Shown here in pieces: positions 37,950 through 45,276 of a stretch of DNA of 64,000 bases. The stretch covers positions 1-64,000 of the forward strand of contig JAEUUO010000031.1 of NCBI GenBank assembly GCA_016787575.1. The letters are read 5' to 3'. The notes under the pieces are model-generated. The model was not told the DNA's origin and did no database searches. It saw only the letters and a program-made list of their open reading frames with translations. Source of the DNA: Saprospiraceae bacterium. Its GTDB lineage: Bacteria; Bacteroidota; Bacteroidia; Chitinophagales; Saprospiraceae. Each line of letters starts with the position of its first letter. The stretch's first letter is position 1. The position numbers were made by a program, and so were the translations under genes.

Positions 37950-39344
37950 CTATTTTAAGTTTTGATAGTCATTTTTCACTGTTTCTTTATGTAAATGAGC
38001 AGTGTATTTAGTCTTATCCTCTCTTGACTTAAGAGATAAAGTGCTAAGATTTCCTTTTACAGCGCGTATATTATTACCGGAATTAAGCCATTTTCCTAAT
38101 TGCCCATACATTTCAAATTTTGATTTGAAATGGTTGTTCAACACATAATCGATAAATCCTAAAAAATTTAGCATAGCAATTTGGTACGGTAGATCCTTTT
38201 GTCCAAGTAAGTCGTACAAGGCTTTTACCTGCGATTGTGTCAATTTTTTAACCATTGGTAATTCAGAGAAACCGAATTTATTTATAGCCTCACTTATTTT
38301 TTCAGTTTTGGTTTTTTCAGAATACGTTTTCTTTACTTTAATAAACGGTTCAATTTCCTTAAAGTAATCTTTTTCGTTTTGAAGCCAATTACTTAATAGA
38401 TCAACATATTTTTTCTCAGTTTCTGAAAATTCTTCGAGTAATGTAGTTTGTTTAAGTCGGTGAGCTTCGTTAGCTAAATCAAATTGGTGACTTTCAACAT
38501 CAGCGATCAGACCCCGTTTTACTAATTCTTCTGATTTAACCTGCTGCAACAAGTGATTTGTAATTTTTAGCAAACTCTCTATTAGGCTTTCTATGGAATG
38601 AGTTTTGCCTTTAGCTACACCAATGAAGCGGTTATATTCCATTGGTCCAACAAACATTGGAAATGATTTGGCAAACTGAGTTTTAAGCTCCTTGAAATAC
38701 TCAATTTCAAATGGAAATACAGAAAGCCATTTTTTGTATGTATCGAATAACAGATTCAAATCCGTTTCTTCTTCTTCTTTTTCATCTTTAGGTTTTGCTT
38801 GATCTTCTAAAAATTGAAGCACATGTTGTTTTAACTCTGTAGATATTTTATCCGTCCATTCGAGCCACTTTTTTAGATTATTCTCATAAAAATGCAAGCC
38901 GACCGGACTCCCGTAGCCTTCTGGCAATTGACCAAAACTTAAGATATTGTGTTCAATATAATCTGTAACATCTTTAACCCAGCCTTCATCCTTTTCCCTT
39001 TCCTCCAAAAATGAAAGGGTATAATAAAGCTGCTTGCATACTTTAATGGGTAATTCTTCATAGTCTGATTTTTTAAACCATAAATTGCCAGTCAATTTTT
39101 TATGATGTTCGCAGCAATCAGGGAATTTTATTATAAATTCTTCTGCGATCCTATAAAGATCTTTAAAGAATTTTTCGCCTTCAGGAAAGTTATCAGGTAA
39201 TTCTATGCCTTCAATCTGTCTTACATCACCGTATAGAACCTGAAAATCCTTTCTACTAAAAAACCCTTTGAAAATCCCCGGAGCAGAAAATAATTCTTTA
39301 AAGCGTTCAGCAGAACAAATTATTTGAAATCGCTGAGGTTTCAT
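37950..39344 (-). CDS. Unknown 464-aa element-encoded protein
   Basis: Helix-rich, acidic, cytoplasmic, no signal or membrane segment. An early FKGFFSRKDFQVLYGDV region resembles nothing I can name. The mid-protein contains a poly-Glu stretch (DEKEEEETD), and the C-terminus has KLTQSQVKALYDLLGQ and an Arg/Lys-rich tail. The helical pattern with the C-terminal basic tail is loosely like RteC-type regulators of Bacteroides elements, but I would not assign it. It lies between the HTH/rep pair and the restriction gene; cargo or transfer gene. Confidence 0.6.
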   Translation of the reverse strand: MKPQRFQIICSAERFKELFSAPGIFKGFFSRKDFQVLYGDVRQIEGIELPDNFPEGEKFFKDLYRIAEEFIIKFPDCCEHHKKLTGNLWFKKSDYEELPIKVCKQLYYTLSFLEEREKDEGWVKDVTDYIEHNILSFGQLPEGYGSPVGLHFYENNLKKWLEWTDKISTELKQHVLQFLEDQAKPKDEKEEEETDLNLLFDTYKKWLSVFPFEIEYFKELKTQFAKSFPMFVGPMEYNRFIGVAKGKTHSIESLIESLLKITNHLLQQVKSEELVKRGLIADVESHQFDLANEAHRLKQTTLLEEFSETEKKYVDLLSNWLQNEKDYFKEIEPFIKVKKTYSEKTKTEKISEAINKFGFSELPMVKKLTQSQVKALYDLLGQKDLPYQIAMLNFLGFIDYVLNNHFKSKFEMYGQLGKWLNSGNNIRAVKGNLSTLSLKSREDKTKYTAHLHKETVKNDYQNLK

Positions 39345-39457
39345 TGATGATCATTTATGACAATTAAAATAATTTATTGTAAGTTAAGAGGTCTGGTTAA
39401 AACTCTAACATTTCTTCTTCTAATTGCTTTATTTTTAATACTCAAGAAATAGTTATG

Positions 39458-40510
39458 CTATTGCCAAATGCCCGTTTCTGGCTTGACATATCCCCGGTTT
39501 TCATAGAATTGTGAAAATTCTGAATTATCAGAGGAGGGAAATTCAACTTTAATTTCATCTGCAAGATACTTTAATAGTCTATCACCGATAATATTTGCAA
39601 ACCTTCCTCTTAAACCTTTCTCATACCAAATTATCAAATCAGATTCTGTAATTATGCTCTGTATTCTTGATTTCCAACCAATTTGATTGAGCAACGATAA
39701 AATGATTTTTTCTTCGCTGTCCTTGCATACGATTACAATCCTATCTGCCGTAACTGAGGTTACTATGTTTTTAGCTAACTCTTCCGTTAACGACAAATGT
39801 TTTATTTGAATGACAAGCCCAAAGTTTGCCCACATGTCAAGACCTCTATCCGCTGCATTTGTAACCCCTACACGATTTATTCTTGCTTTTGTTTTAAATT
39901 TTCTTAGGGAAGGTGTGAGAAGTATAATTCTCTTTGCAAAATCTTCAAATTCAGATAGAATATCCAATTTATCAGGATTCATGCTTATTTCTATTTCGAC
40001 TTCTAATACCTCAGTAAGTGCTGAAAAAAGAGCATACACAATAATTTCGTATATTTTATCAATACTTCGTTTTAATCCTTTTTCGTGCCAAAACAAATCA
40101 ATAAATTCACGGAGTACAAAATCAGTTTTATCATGTGTCTTACAATACTCAAGACCGACTGACATTTGAGTAAATCGATCTGAAAATTTGCTGTAGATAT
40201 ACGCTTCTACTATTCCATCCTTATCTCTGTTTTCCTTTCCAAGAGCTATTATCGCTTCTGGAGTGATTGCGTTAAATATATCATCCTGATATTTCGCAGA
40301 TGATGTACTTTTCCTTCCCAACAATTTTAAACAAACTAAATCCCTCCATAATTTTGATCTATTCCTGTAAGTCTCAAGATCAGGTAAATTTATATCATGG
40401 ATAACTCTATCACGCTGTAGAATTTCTGCGATTTGAATAGGTTTATAAAGATGTACCCTTCCTTTTGCAATTACACTATCAAGCAACCGCTTCGCTTCTT
40501 CTATACTCAT
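39458..40510 (-). CDS. HaeII-family type II restriction endonuclease
   Basis: 350 residues, the length of R.HaeII. The N-terminus (EEAKRLLDSVIAKGRVHLYK, then PIQIAEILQRDRVIHDINL) is as I remember for that enzyme, and a late GLDMWANFGLVIQIKHL is a plausible D...QxK variant of the PD-(D/E)xK core. It overlaps the C5 methyltransferase gene by four bases, so the methylase is translated first, as expected for a safe restriction-modification pair. Recognition of RGCGCY is inferred from family only. Confidence 0.72.
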   Translation of the reverse strand: MSIEEAKRLLDSVIAKGRVHLYKPIQIAEILQRDRVIHDINLPDLETYRNRSKLWRDLVCLKLLGRKSTSSAKYQDDIFNAITPEAIIALGKENRDKDGIVEAYIYSKFSDRFTQMSVGLEYCKTHDKTDFVLREFIDLFWHEKGLKRSIDKIYEIIVYALFSALTEVLEVEIEISMNPDKLDILSEFEDFAKRIILLTPSLRKFKTKARINRVGVTNAADRGLDMWANFGLVIQIKHLSLTEELAKNIVTSVTADRIVIVCKDSEEKIILSLLNQIGWKSRIQSIITESDLIIWYEKGLRGRFANIIGDRLLKYLADEIKVEFPSSDNSEFSQFYENRGYVKPETGIWQ

Positions 40511-41466
40511 ACATATTGAGTTTCCAACAGATTCAATTGAATTTCATTTCGAGCAGGTTTTTTATTCTCCAGCGACTTAATCATTTCAAACGCAATGCTC
40601 GTAATAACCGGAACAGAAACAGAATTTCCAGCAACCTTTCTTACTTGTGAGTAAGGAATATTTATTTTAAAACTATCCGGAAATCCTTGAAGGCGCAACA
40701 TTTCTCTACCTGTTAATCTCCTCTCTCCATTAACAAGAAGATAATTATAACTTCCTCCAGCACGTAACGCACATGAATAAGGTAATGCAGAAATGTTTCC
40801 TCCTATGTTTTCATGCCAAATGGATGGAATTGGAGGCTCACCTTTTATAGAATTAATCCTTTTATTTTTTAAATAATCGGTTACAAAATAATTCTTAGGG
40901 ACTTCCTTTTCTAAAAAATCTATTAATGGTTTATAATAACCTAATGGCTTAGGAAACTTGAAATGAAGTGAATCGTTGAAACCAACAATATATATACGCT
41001 CCCTTTTTTGAGGTAAGCCAAAATCAAGGGAATTAAAAACCTTGTGATAAACTGTATAACCGAGACCTTTCAGTTTTTCAAGAATTACTTTAAATGTTTG
41101 ACCCTTATCGTGCGTTGTTAATCTTTTTACATTTTCTAATAAAAAAGCTGATGGTCGTTTTGATTCTAAAATTTTTTCAATGTTAAAGAACAGGGTTCCT
41201 CTTGTATCCGCAAAACCAAGCCCTTTACCAGCTATGCTAAAAGGTTGACAAGGAAATCCAGCAAGTAAAATATCATGGTCCGGAATATTTTTTGGTTCTA
41301 TTTCATTAATATCCCCGAAAGGAACCTCGCCGAAATTTGCTTCATACATAGACTTTGCTGCACTATCCCATTCCGAAGAAAAAACGTTTTCACAATCGTA
41401 GGCTTCAAATCCTAATCGAATCCCACCAATTCCGGCAAACAAATCAATAGTTTTATACTTATTCAT
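40507..41466 (-). CDS. DNA (cytosine-5-)-methyltransferase of the restriction-modification pair
   Basis: 319 residues with the C5 motifs in order: I (DLFAGIGGIRLGFE), IV with catalytic Cys73 (GFPCQPFSIAGKGLGF), VI (LLENVKRL), VIII (PQKRERIYIVGF) and X near the end (VRKVAGNSVSVPVI). The short target-recognition region about 195-250 fits a HaeII-like enzyme. It would protect the host sites cut by the neighbouring nuclease. ATG start; 153-base gap upstream holds its promoter. Confidence 0.88.
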   Translation of the reverse strand: MNKYKTIDLFAGIGGIRLGFEAYDCENVFSSEWDSAAKSMYEANFGEVPFGDINEIEPKNIPDHDILLAGFPCQPFSIAGKGLGFADTRGTLFFNIEKILESKRPSAFLLENVKRLTTHDKGQTFKVILEKLKGLGYTVYHKVFNSLDFGLPQKRERIYIVGFNDSLHFKFPKPLGYYKPLIDFLEKEVPKNYFVTDYLKNKRINSIKGEPPIPSIWHENIGGNISALPYSCALRAGGSYNYLLVNGERRLTGREMLRLQGFPDSFKINIPYSQVRKVAGNSVSVPVITSIAFEMIKSLENKKPARNEIQLNLLETQYV

Positions 41467-41619
41467 TCTAATTATTAAACTTGATGATATTTTTTAATAC
41501 TTTTATATAACAAATTGATTATAAGTGAACTATAAAACAGCTATAAATATATCAGTTTTTTACATATTTGTGTACTATTTGAACTTAATTTATTCAGCGG
41601 TTCTTCTACAAACCAACTA

Positions 41620-42762
41620 TTAAAAATTAAGTTTGATTTTATTAACAGTAGCTTGTTTCGATTTATCTACAATCTTAGCGTAAATCTGAGTTGTTTTTAA
41701 CTCCCTATGTCCAAGCATTTTGGATACCGTATATATATCTGTTCCCTGACTTAATTGCAATACCGCATAAGTATGCCGGAAACAATGAAAAGTAATATCT
41801 TTTGTAATCCCCGCTACTCCAATCCACTGGTATAAATGTTTATTGTGATATGCTGAATACTGCAAGTCTTTAAATACTTTATCTTCTCCTTTCCCTCTTT
41901 TGCCCATTAAGTCAAATGCCTGATCAGAAATCGGTAAAGTTTCTTCCCCATTGGTCTTTTGTTGTCGATAGCGGATCAAATATCCTCCATTTGAATCAGA
42001 TTCTACTTCGGACCATGTTAGTTTTTGAATATCTGAAAACCTCAATCCGGTGAGAGCAGAAAATAAAGCTGCTGCTTTTAGTAATGGATTTTGGCATTCC
42101 GTTTTCACAAGGCTATTTAATTCCTCTATGGTTAGATAATTTTTTCTTGTCTCAGCTTCCTTAATAGGTTCTATTTTAGAATTTAAATCAAAAGCTAATA
42201 AACCTTCTTTATAAGCGAGCTTTAGGGCTGCTTTAAATTTGTTAAAATAAGAGGATGCTGAATTTTGAGCAAGTTTGACTTTAGTGCTTCGATTGCTTTT
42301 TGCATTAAGCAAATACTCTTTAAAGTCATTACAGAATTTTTCACTCAGATCAGCAAATTTTAATTTCTCATTAGTAAATGCCACAAGATATTTATATGCG
42401 GACATCCAATTATCATAATTCGATTCATACCGTTTGTAAGCAAGTTTTTGGAAGTATTTTATAAAATCATTTTCACCAAGTTCTTTTTGTTTCAATTGTT
42501 GCTTTTCCTGTTCAGTATAAATTTCCGGTTTGTTTGCTTGACTGTGTTTTTTCATCCGGATTTCCTCTGCAATCTGCATGGTTTCTTTATCTTGTTTTTT
42601 GTCAATTATTGACTTTGGATTATTTAATAGATACAGATTCAGGAACTCTCGTCTTTTGAGTTTGCCAGTTTTCTGATCAACAACTCCGGGATAGTAATCC
42701 AAATAAAGGCTGCTTCTGCCTGCGGAAATGGCTTTTTGCCTTAATTTAACTTTAATGCCCAT
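41620..42762 (-). CDS. int: Tyrosine-type site-specific integrase (mnmE-targeting)
   Basis: 380 residues. N-terminal arm-binding region, SAM-like core-binding helices (about 100-200) and a complete catalytic domain: box I Arg in ALTGLRFSDIQ, Lys in RQQKTNGEETLPI, HxxR in FHCFRHTYAV, and MLGHRELKTTQIYAK with the final His and nucleophilic Tyr. Presumed to recombine the 18-bp site at the mnmE 3' end. Two bases after the zinc-ribbon HTH gene, in the same operon at the mnmE-proximal end of the element. Confidence 0.92.
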   Translation of the reverse strand: MGIKVKLRQKAISAGRSSLYLDYYPGVVDQKTGKLKRREFLNLYLLNNPKSIIDKKQDKETMQIAEEIRMKKHSQANKPEIYTEQEKQQLKQKELGENDFIKYFQKLAYKRYESNYDNWMSAYKYLVAFTNEKLKFADLSEKFCNDFKEYLLNAKSNRSTKVKLAQNSASSYFNKFKAALKLAYKEGLLAFDLNSKIEPIKEAETRKNYLTIEELNSLVKTECQNPLLKAAALFSALTGLRFSDIQKLTWSEVESDSNGGYLIRYRQQKTNGEETLPISDQAFDLMGKRGKGEDKVFKDLQYSAYHNKHLYQWIGVAGITKDITFHCFRHTYAVLQLSQGTDIYTVSKMLGHRELKTTQIYAKIVDKSKQATVNKIKLNF

Positions 42763-42764
42763 AA

Positions 42765-43124
42765 TTATAATTCTTTAAATAAATGATCAATATCAGTTCG
42801 CTTTATTCTTGTAAGTCTTTGGGATAAATTCAATGCTGGTATGGTCCCGTTTTCAATTGCTCGGTAAATACTCTTAGCATTTGTTTTTAACAATATTGCT
42901 GCTTCCTTCACGGTTAAAAATTGCTTTGCTTGAATCTCTAAAATTGGCTTTGTTTTGACCTTTAAAGTTTCCTCATTACTTCGTTTGATTTTGTTATTCG
43001 TGATCTGAACCTTATGAGCTCTCTTAGCACAGGTATCGCTGCAATAACGGGTATAAGTGGTCCGGGCAATAAAATCCTGCCCACACAATTGACAATGCCT
43101 TTGTACCCTGATATTAGAGGTCAT
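42765..43124 (-). CDS. Zinc-ribbon plus excisionase-like HTH protein
   Basis: 119 residues. N-terminal treble-clef/zinc-ribbon (CQLCGQDF ... RYCSDTCAKRAHK, four Cys) followed by an HTH_17-type DNA-binding domain (FLTVKEAAILLKTNAKSIYR, AIENGTIPALNL). Likely a recombination directionality factor or integrase regulator. Its start codon lies inside the first unit of a 10-bp iteron array, suggesting autoregulation. Confidence 0.78.
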   Translation of the reverse strand: MTSNIRVQRHCQLCGQDFIARTTYTRYCSDTCAKRAHKVQITNNKIKRSNEETLKVKTKPILEIQAKQFLTVKEAAILLKTNAKSIYRAIENGTIPALNLSQRLTRIKRTDIDHLFKEL

Positions 43125-43180
43125 AAGGGTAAATAAGAGTCGTTAAGGGTCATTAAGCATCCTTAAGGGACATTAAGGGA
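43121..43180. repeat. Six tandem 10-bp iterons (nnnTAAGrrn) at the element's recombination end
   Basis: Units at 43121, 43131, 43141, 43151, 43161 and 43171 each have TAAG at positions 4-7, most as TTAAGGG. Exact 10-bp phasing places every unit on the same face of the helix. The array overlaps the HTH start codon (43122-43124) and precedes the inverted repeats and attR. It fits a binding array for the HTH protein or integrase arm sites. Confidence 0.7.
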
Positions 43181-43190
43181 CAAAAAATAA

Positions 43191-43234
43191 GGGTTTCAGA
43201 ACCCAAATCTTGTACCTCGACCCATAAGGTACAA
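43191..43234. repeat. Two inverted repeats between iterons and attR
   Basis: GGGTT/AACCC (43191-43195 and 43200-43204, 4-base loop) and TTGTACC/GGTACAA (43210-43216 and 43228-43234, 11-base loop). The second contains ATAAGGTACA, which recurs near the left end at 28254. They may be integrase-accessory sites or a replication origin nick hairpin. The remaining 43235-43365 is AT-rich with no gene. Confidence 0.5.
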
Positions 43235-43365
43235 TAAAGATACAAAATATCTATTGAAAACCAGATAATAAATTAGGGTATCAATTAACTTAAAATAATT
43301 ATATTATTGTATATCAATTATTTACATATACATACTATACGTTATTCAATTGATGGTTTGTATAG

Positions 43366-43383
43366 TTACTTTCCAATACAAAA
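43366..43383. repeat. Right attachment site, overlapping the mnmE 3' end
   Basis: TTACTTTCCAATACAAAA; on the minus strand it is the last five codons and stop of mnmE. It pairs with 28191-28208 (one mismatch, position 16). mnmE remains intact because the element restores its reading frame. Confidence 0.85.
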
Positions 43384-44742
43384 CTTCCCAAAAATATTTC
43401 CCAAAATTTCATCGTTTGTAATTTCACCACTGATTTCTGATAAGTGGTACAAAGCGTGACGAATGTGTTGAGCCAACAAGTCACTTTGCAATCCGGATTG
43501 CATGCCTTCAATAGCCGCATTAATATGGTGAATGGATTTTTGCAATGCATCCTGATGTCTTGCATTTATTGCAATGCTGTGATCTTGAATTTTTGAATCT
43601 CCTAAAACCATTTCATACAATCGGGTTTTGATGTAATCCAAATTCATTTTGTTTTTTGCAGAACAAGGTATGATTTGATTTTTGCTTAGAATTTCATTGA
43701 CATAGTTCTCGTAATCAATCCCCGGATTTAAATCCATTTTATTTGCTATTACAAGTAACTTTTGTCCGGTTTGTTTTAGTTTTTCTATATCTTTCCAGAG
43801 TTGTTCTTTGCTCATTTCCAATACATCAAAAACATACACCAAAACACTCGATTCCTTAATTTTTTCCATACTCCGTTCCACGCCCATCTTTTCTATTTGA
43901 TCCTGCGCTTCACGAAGTCCCGCTGTATCTATTAAGCGAAATAAAATACCCTGAATATTAAGGATCTCCTCAATAGTATCTCTTGTTGTTCCGGCTATAT
44001 CTGATACTAGTGCACGGTCTTCTTGTAATAAAGCATTGAGCAAGGTTGATTTTCCGGCATTCGGCCTTCCGGCAATAACAGTCTTGACTCCTTGTTTTAC
44101 TGCATTGCCCAAATCAAAACTGGCATGCAGTTTCAAAATATGCTGTTGAACTTTTTGAAGCAAGGAATTTAAATTTTCCCGGTCTGCAAATTCAACATCT
44201 TCTTCTGCAAAATCCAATTCCAATTCCAACAAACTGATAAAATGCAGGAGTTCACTTCGCAATTCCTGAATTTCATTTTTAATTCCACCTTTCAATTGAC
44301 TGATGGCCAATTTTTGTGCAGCTTGTGTTTCTGAAGCAATTAAATCTGCAACAGCCTCCGCTTGTGAAAGGTCCATTTTTCCATTAATAAAAGCACGCAT
44401 GGAAAATTCTCCTGCCTTTGCCGGAACTGCCCCGCATTCTAAAATTCGATTTAAAACTGTTTGCAGGATGAATGTTGAACCGTGACAAGAAATTTCAACC
44501 AAATCTTCTCCTGTATATGAATGCGGTGAACGAAATACCGTTACCAGAACTTCATCTAATATCTGATCGTTTGAATCTAAAATCTTGCCTAAGTGAACGG
44601 TATTGGCTGATGCATTCTTTAAATCCTTTCCTTTAAAGATTCCGGAGACCAATTCAATACTGTCATGACCGGAAACCCGAATCAGACCGATGGCTCCTGT
44701 GCCAGGAGCAGTAGCTATGGCAGCAATGCTTGTAGTATCCAC
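43366..44742 (-). CDS. mnmE: tRNA modification GTPase MnmE
   Basis: 458 residues. With MnmG it makes the 5-carboxymethylaminomethyl group on U34 of certain tRNAs. The N-terminal tetrahydrofolate-binding domain (IAAIATAPGTGAIGLIRVSG) precedes a helical domain. The G domain, inserted about 220-375, has GRPNAGKST near 225, GTTRDTIEE, DTAGLR and NKMDL, and the protein ends with the C-terminal FCIGK carrying the essential Cys. GTG start at 44742, since an in-frame stop lies just upstream. Its 3' end is the attachment site of the integrated element. Confidence 0.95.
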   Translation of the reverse strand: MDTTSIAAIATAPGTGAIGLIRVSGHDSIELVSGIFKGKDLKNASANTVHLGKILDSNDQILDEVLVTVFRSPHSYTGEDLVEISCHGSTFILQTVLNRILECGAVPAKAGEFSMRAFINGKMDLSQAEAVADLIASETQAAQKLAISQLKGGIKNEIQELRSELLHFISLLELELDFAEEDVEFADRENLNSLLQKVQQHILKLHASFDLGNAVKQGVKTVIAGRPNAGKSTLLNALLQEDRALVSDIAGTTRDTIEEILNIQGILFRLIDTAGLREAQDQIEKMGVERSMEKIKESSVLVYVFDVLEMSKEQLWKDIEKLKQTGQKLLVIANKMDLNPGIDYENYVNEILSKNQIIPCSAKNKMNLDYIKTRLYEMVLGDSKIQDHSIAINARHQDALQKSIHHINAAIEGMQSGLQSDLLAQHIRHALYHLSEISGEITNDEILGNIFGKFCIGK

Positions 44743-44760
44743 TGATGGAATTTATTTATG

Positions 44761-44768
44761 CAAAACTA
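44761..44768 (-). promoter_or_regulatory. -7 box of mnmE (TAGTTTTG on the minus strand)
   Basis: CAAAACTA on the plus strand gives TAGTTTTG on the minus strand, matching TAnnTTTG, 18 bases before the GTG at 44742. It also lies inside the first codons of the longer reading of the divergent gene, which argues against a start at 44758 for that gene. Confidence 0.45.
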
Positions 44769-44784
44769 TGTTTATTGTATAGGA

Positions 44785-44816
44785 TTGTCTTTTCAATCTA
44801 AAAATAATTATTTTCG
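44785..44816 (+). promoter_or_regulatory. Promoter of the small membrane protein gene (TTG ... TATTTTCG)
   Basis: TTG at 44785-44787 and TATTTTCG at 44809-44816 are separated by 21 bases, fitting the Bacteroidota -33/-7 arrangement with one mismatch in the -7 box. The ATG at 44833 follows 16 bases later, so this decides that start. Confidence 0.45.
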
Positions 44817-44832
44817 CGAAAAAGCTCAAGAT

Positions 44833-45276
44833 ATGGCAACTATGGATGCGTTGAAAGAATCTGGTAAAAAATGGTGGAAATGGACAAAACGCTTGATTTT
44901 GTTCGTTTTATTGATTGGCCTGTCCTTCTTACTGTTTATTTTATTTGCAAATTACAGTGAAGGCTCTCGAACCGGTTACGTTACAAAAATTAGTCACAAA
45001 GGATTTGTATTTAAAACCTACGAAGGCGAATTAAATTTTGGCTTTTTTTCTGGTGCAGCAAACAATGGCAAACCTGCTGACAATGTCTGGTATTTTTCAG
45101 TAATCAATGCCGAAGTTGCTCGGCAGGTTGAGGAGGCTTCAAAAGCCGGCAGTAATGTCACACTACATTATAAAGAAAAATACTTAAAAATTGCATTTAG
45201 GGGTGAGACGACTTACCTCGTTTACAAAGTAGAACCTGAATTTGGAAAACCAAATCCCACAAATCAGAACCAATGA
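44833..45276 (+). CDS. Small single-pass membrane protein, conserved in Bacteroidota
   Basis: 147 residues from ATG 44833. A basic amphipathic N-terminus (KKWWKWTKR), one TM helix (about residues 21-43, ILFVLLIGLSFLLFILFA), then a periplasmic domain with NYSEGSRTGYVTKISHKGFVFKT and a tryptophan-containing strand (VWYFSVI). Homologues are sometimes mislabelled as 6-phosphogluconate dehydrogenase, which this cannot be. Function unknown. It overlaps the feoB 3' end convergently by 13 bases. Confidence 0.65.
   Translation: MATMDALKESGKKWWKWTKRLILFVLLIGLSFLLFILFANYSEGSRTGYVTKISHKGFVFKTYEGELNFGFFSGAANNGKPADNVWYFSVINAEVARQVEEASKAGSNVTLHYKEKYLKIAFRGETTYLVYKVEPEFGKPNPTNQNQ

Larger units (their letters stand above)
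28191..43383. mobile_element. Integrative element (about 15.2 kb) inserted in the 3' end of mnmE
   Basis: Bounded by an 18-bp direct repeat: TTACTTTCCAATACAGAA at 28191 and TTACTTTCCAATACAAAA at 43366 (17/18). The right copy is the last codons and stop of mnmE (FCIGK-stop), the same position used by SGI1-type islands. The tyrosine integrase and an HTH gene lie directly beside the mnmE end. Genes inside, all on the minus strand: P-type ATPase, CzcB, CzcA-TolC, DUF6660, HUH Rep, HTH, unknown 464-aa protein, HaeII-like restriction and methylation genes, integrase, zinc-ribbon HTH. No T4SS or Mob-type relaxase is recognised, so it is probably a mobilisable or rolling-circle replicating element rather than a self-transmissible ICE. 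Confidence 0.88.

Noticed and set aside
43121..43180. CRISPR array
   Set aside because: The repeats are 10 bp with no spacers and no cas genes nearby; they are iterons.
43366..44742. mnmE disrupted by the integrated element
   Set aside because: The frame runs to the conserved FCIGK-stop; the duplicated att core restores the 3' end exactly.
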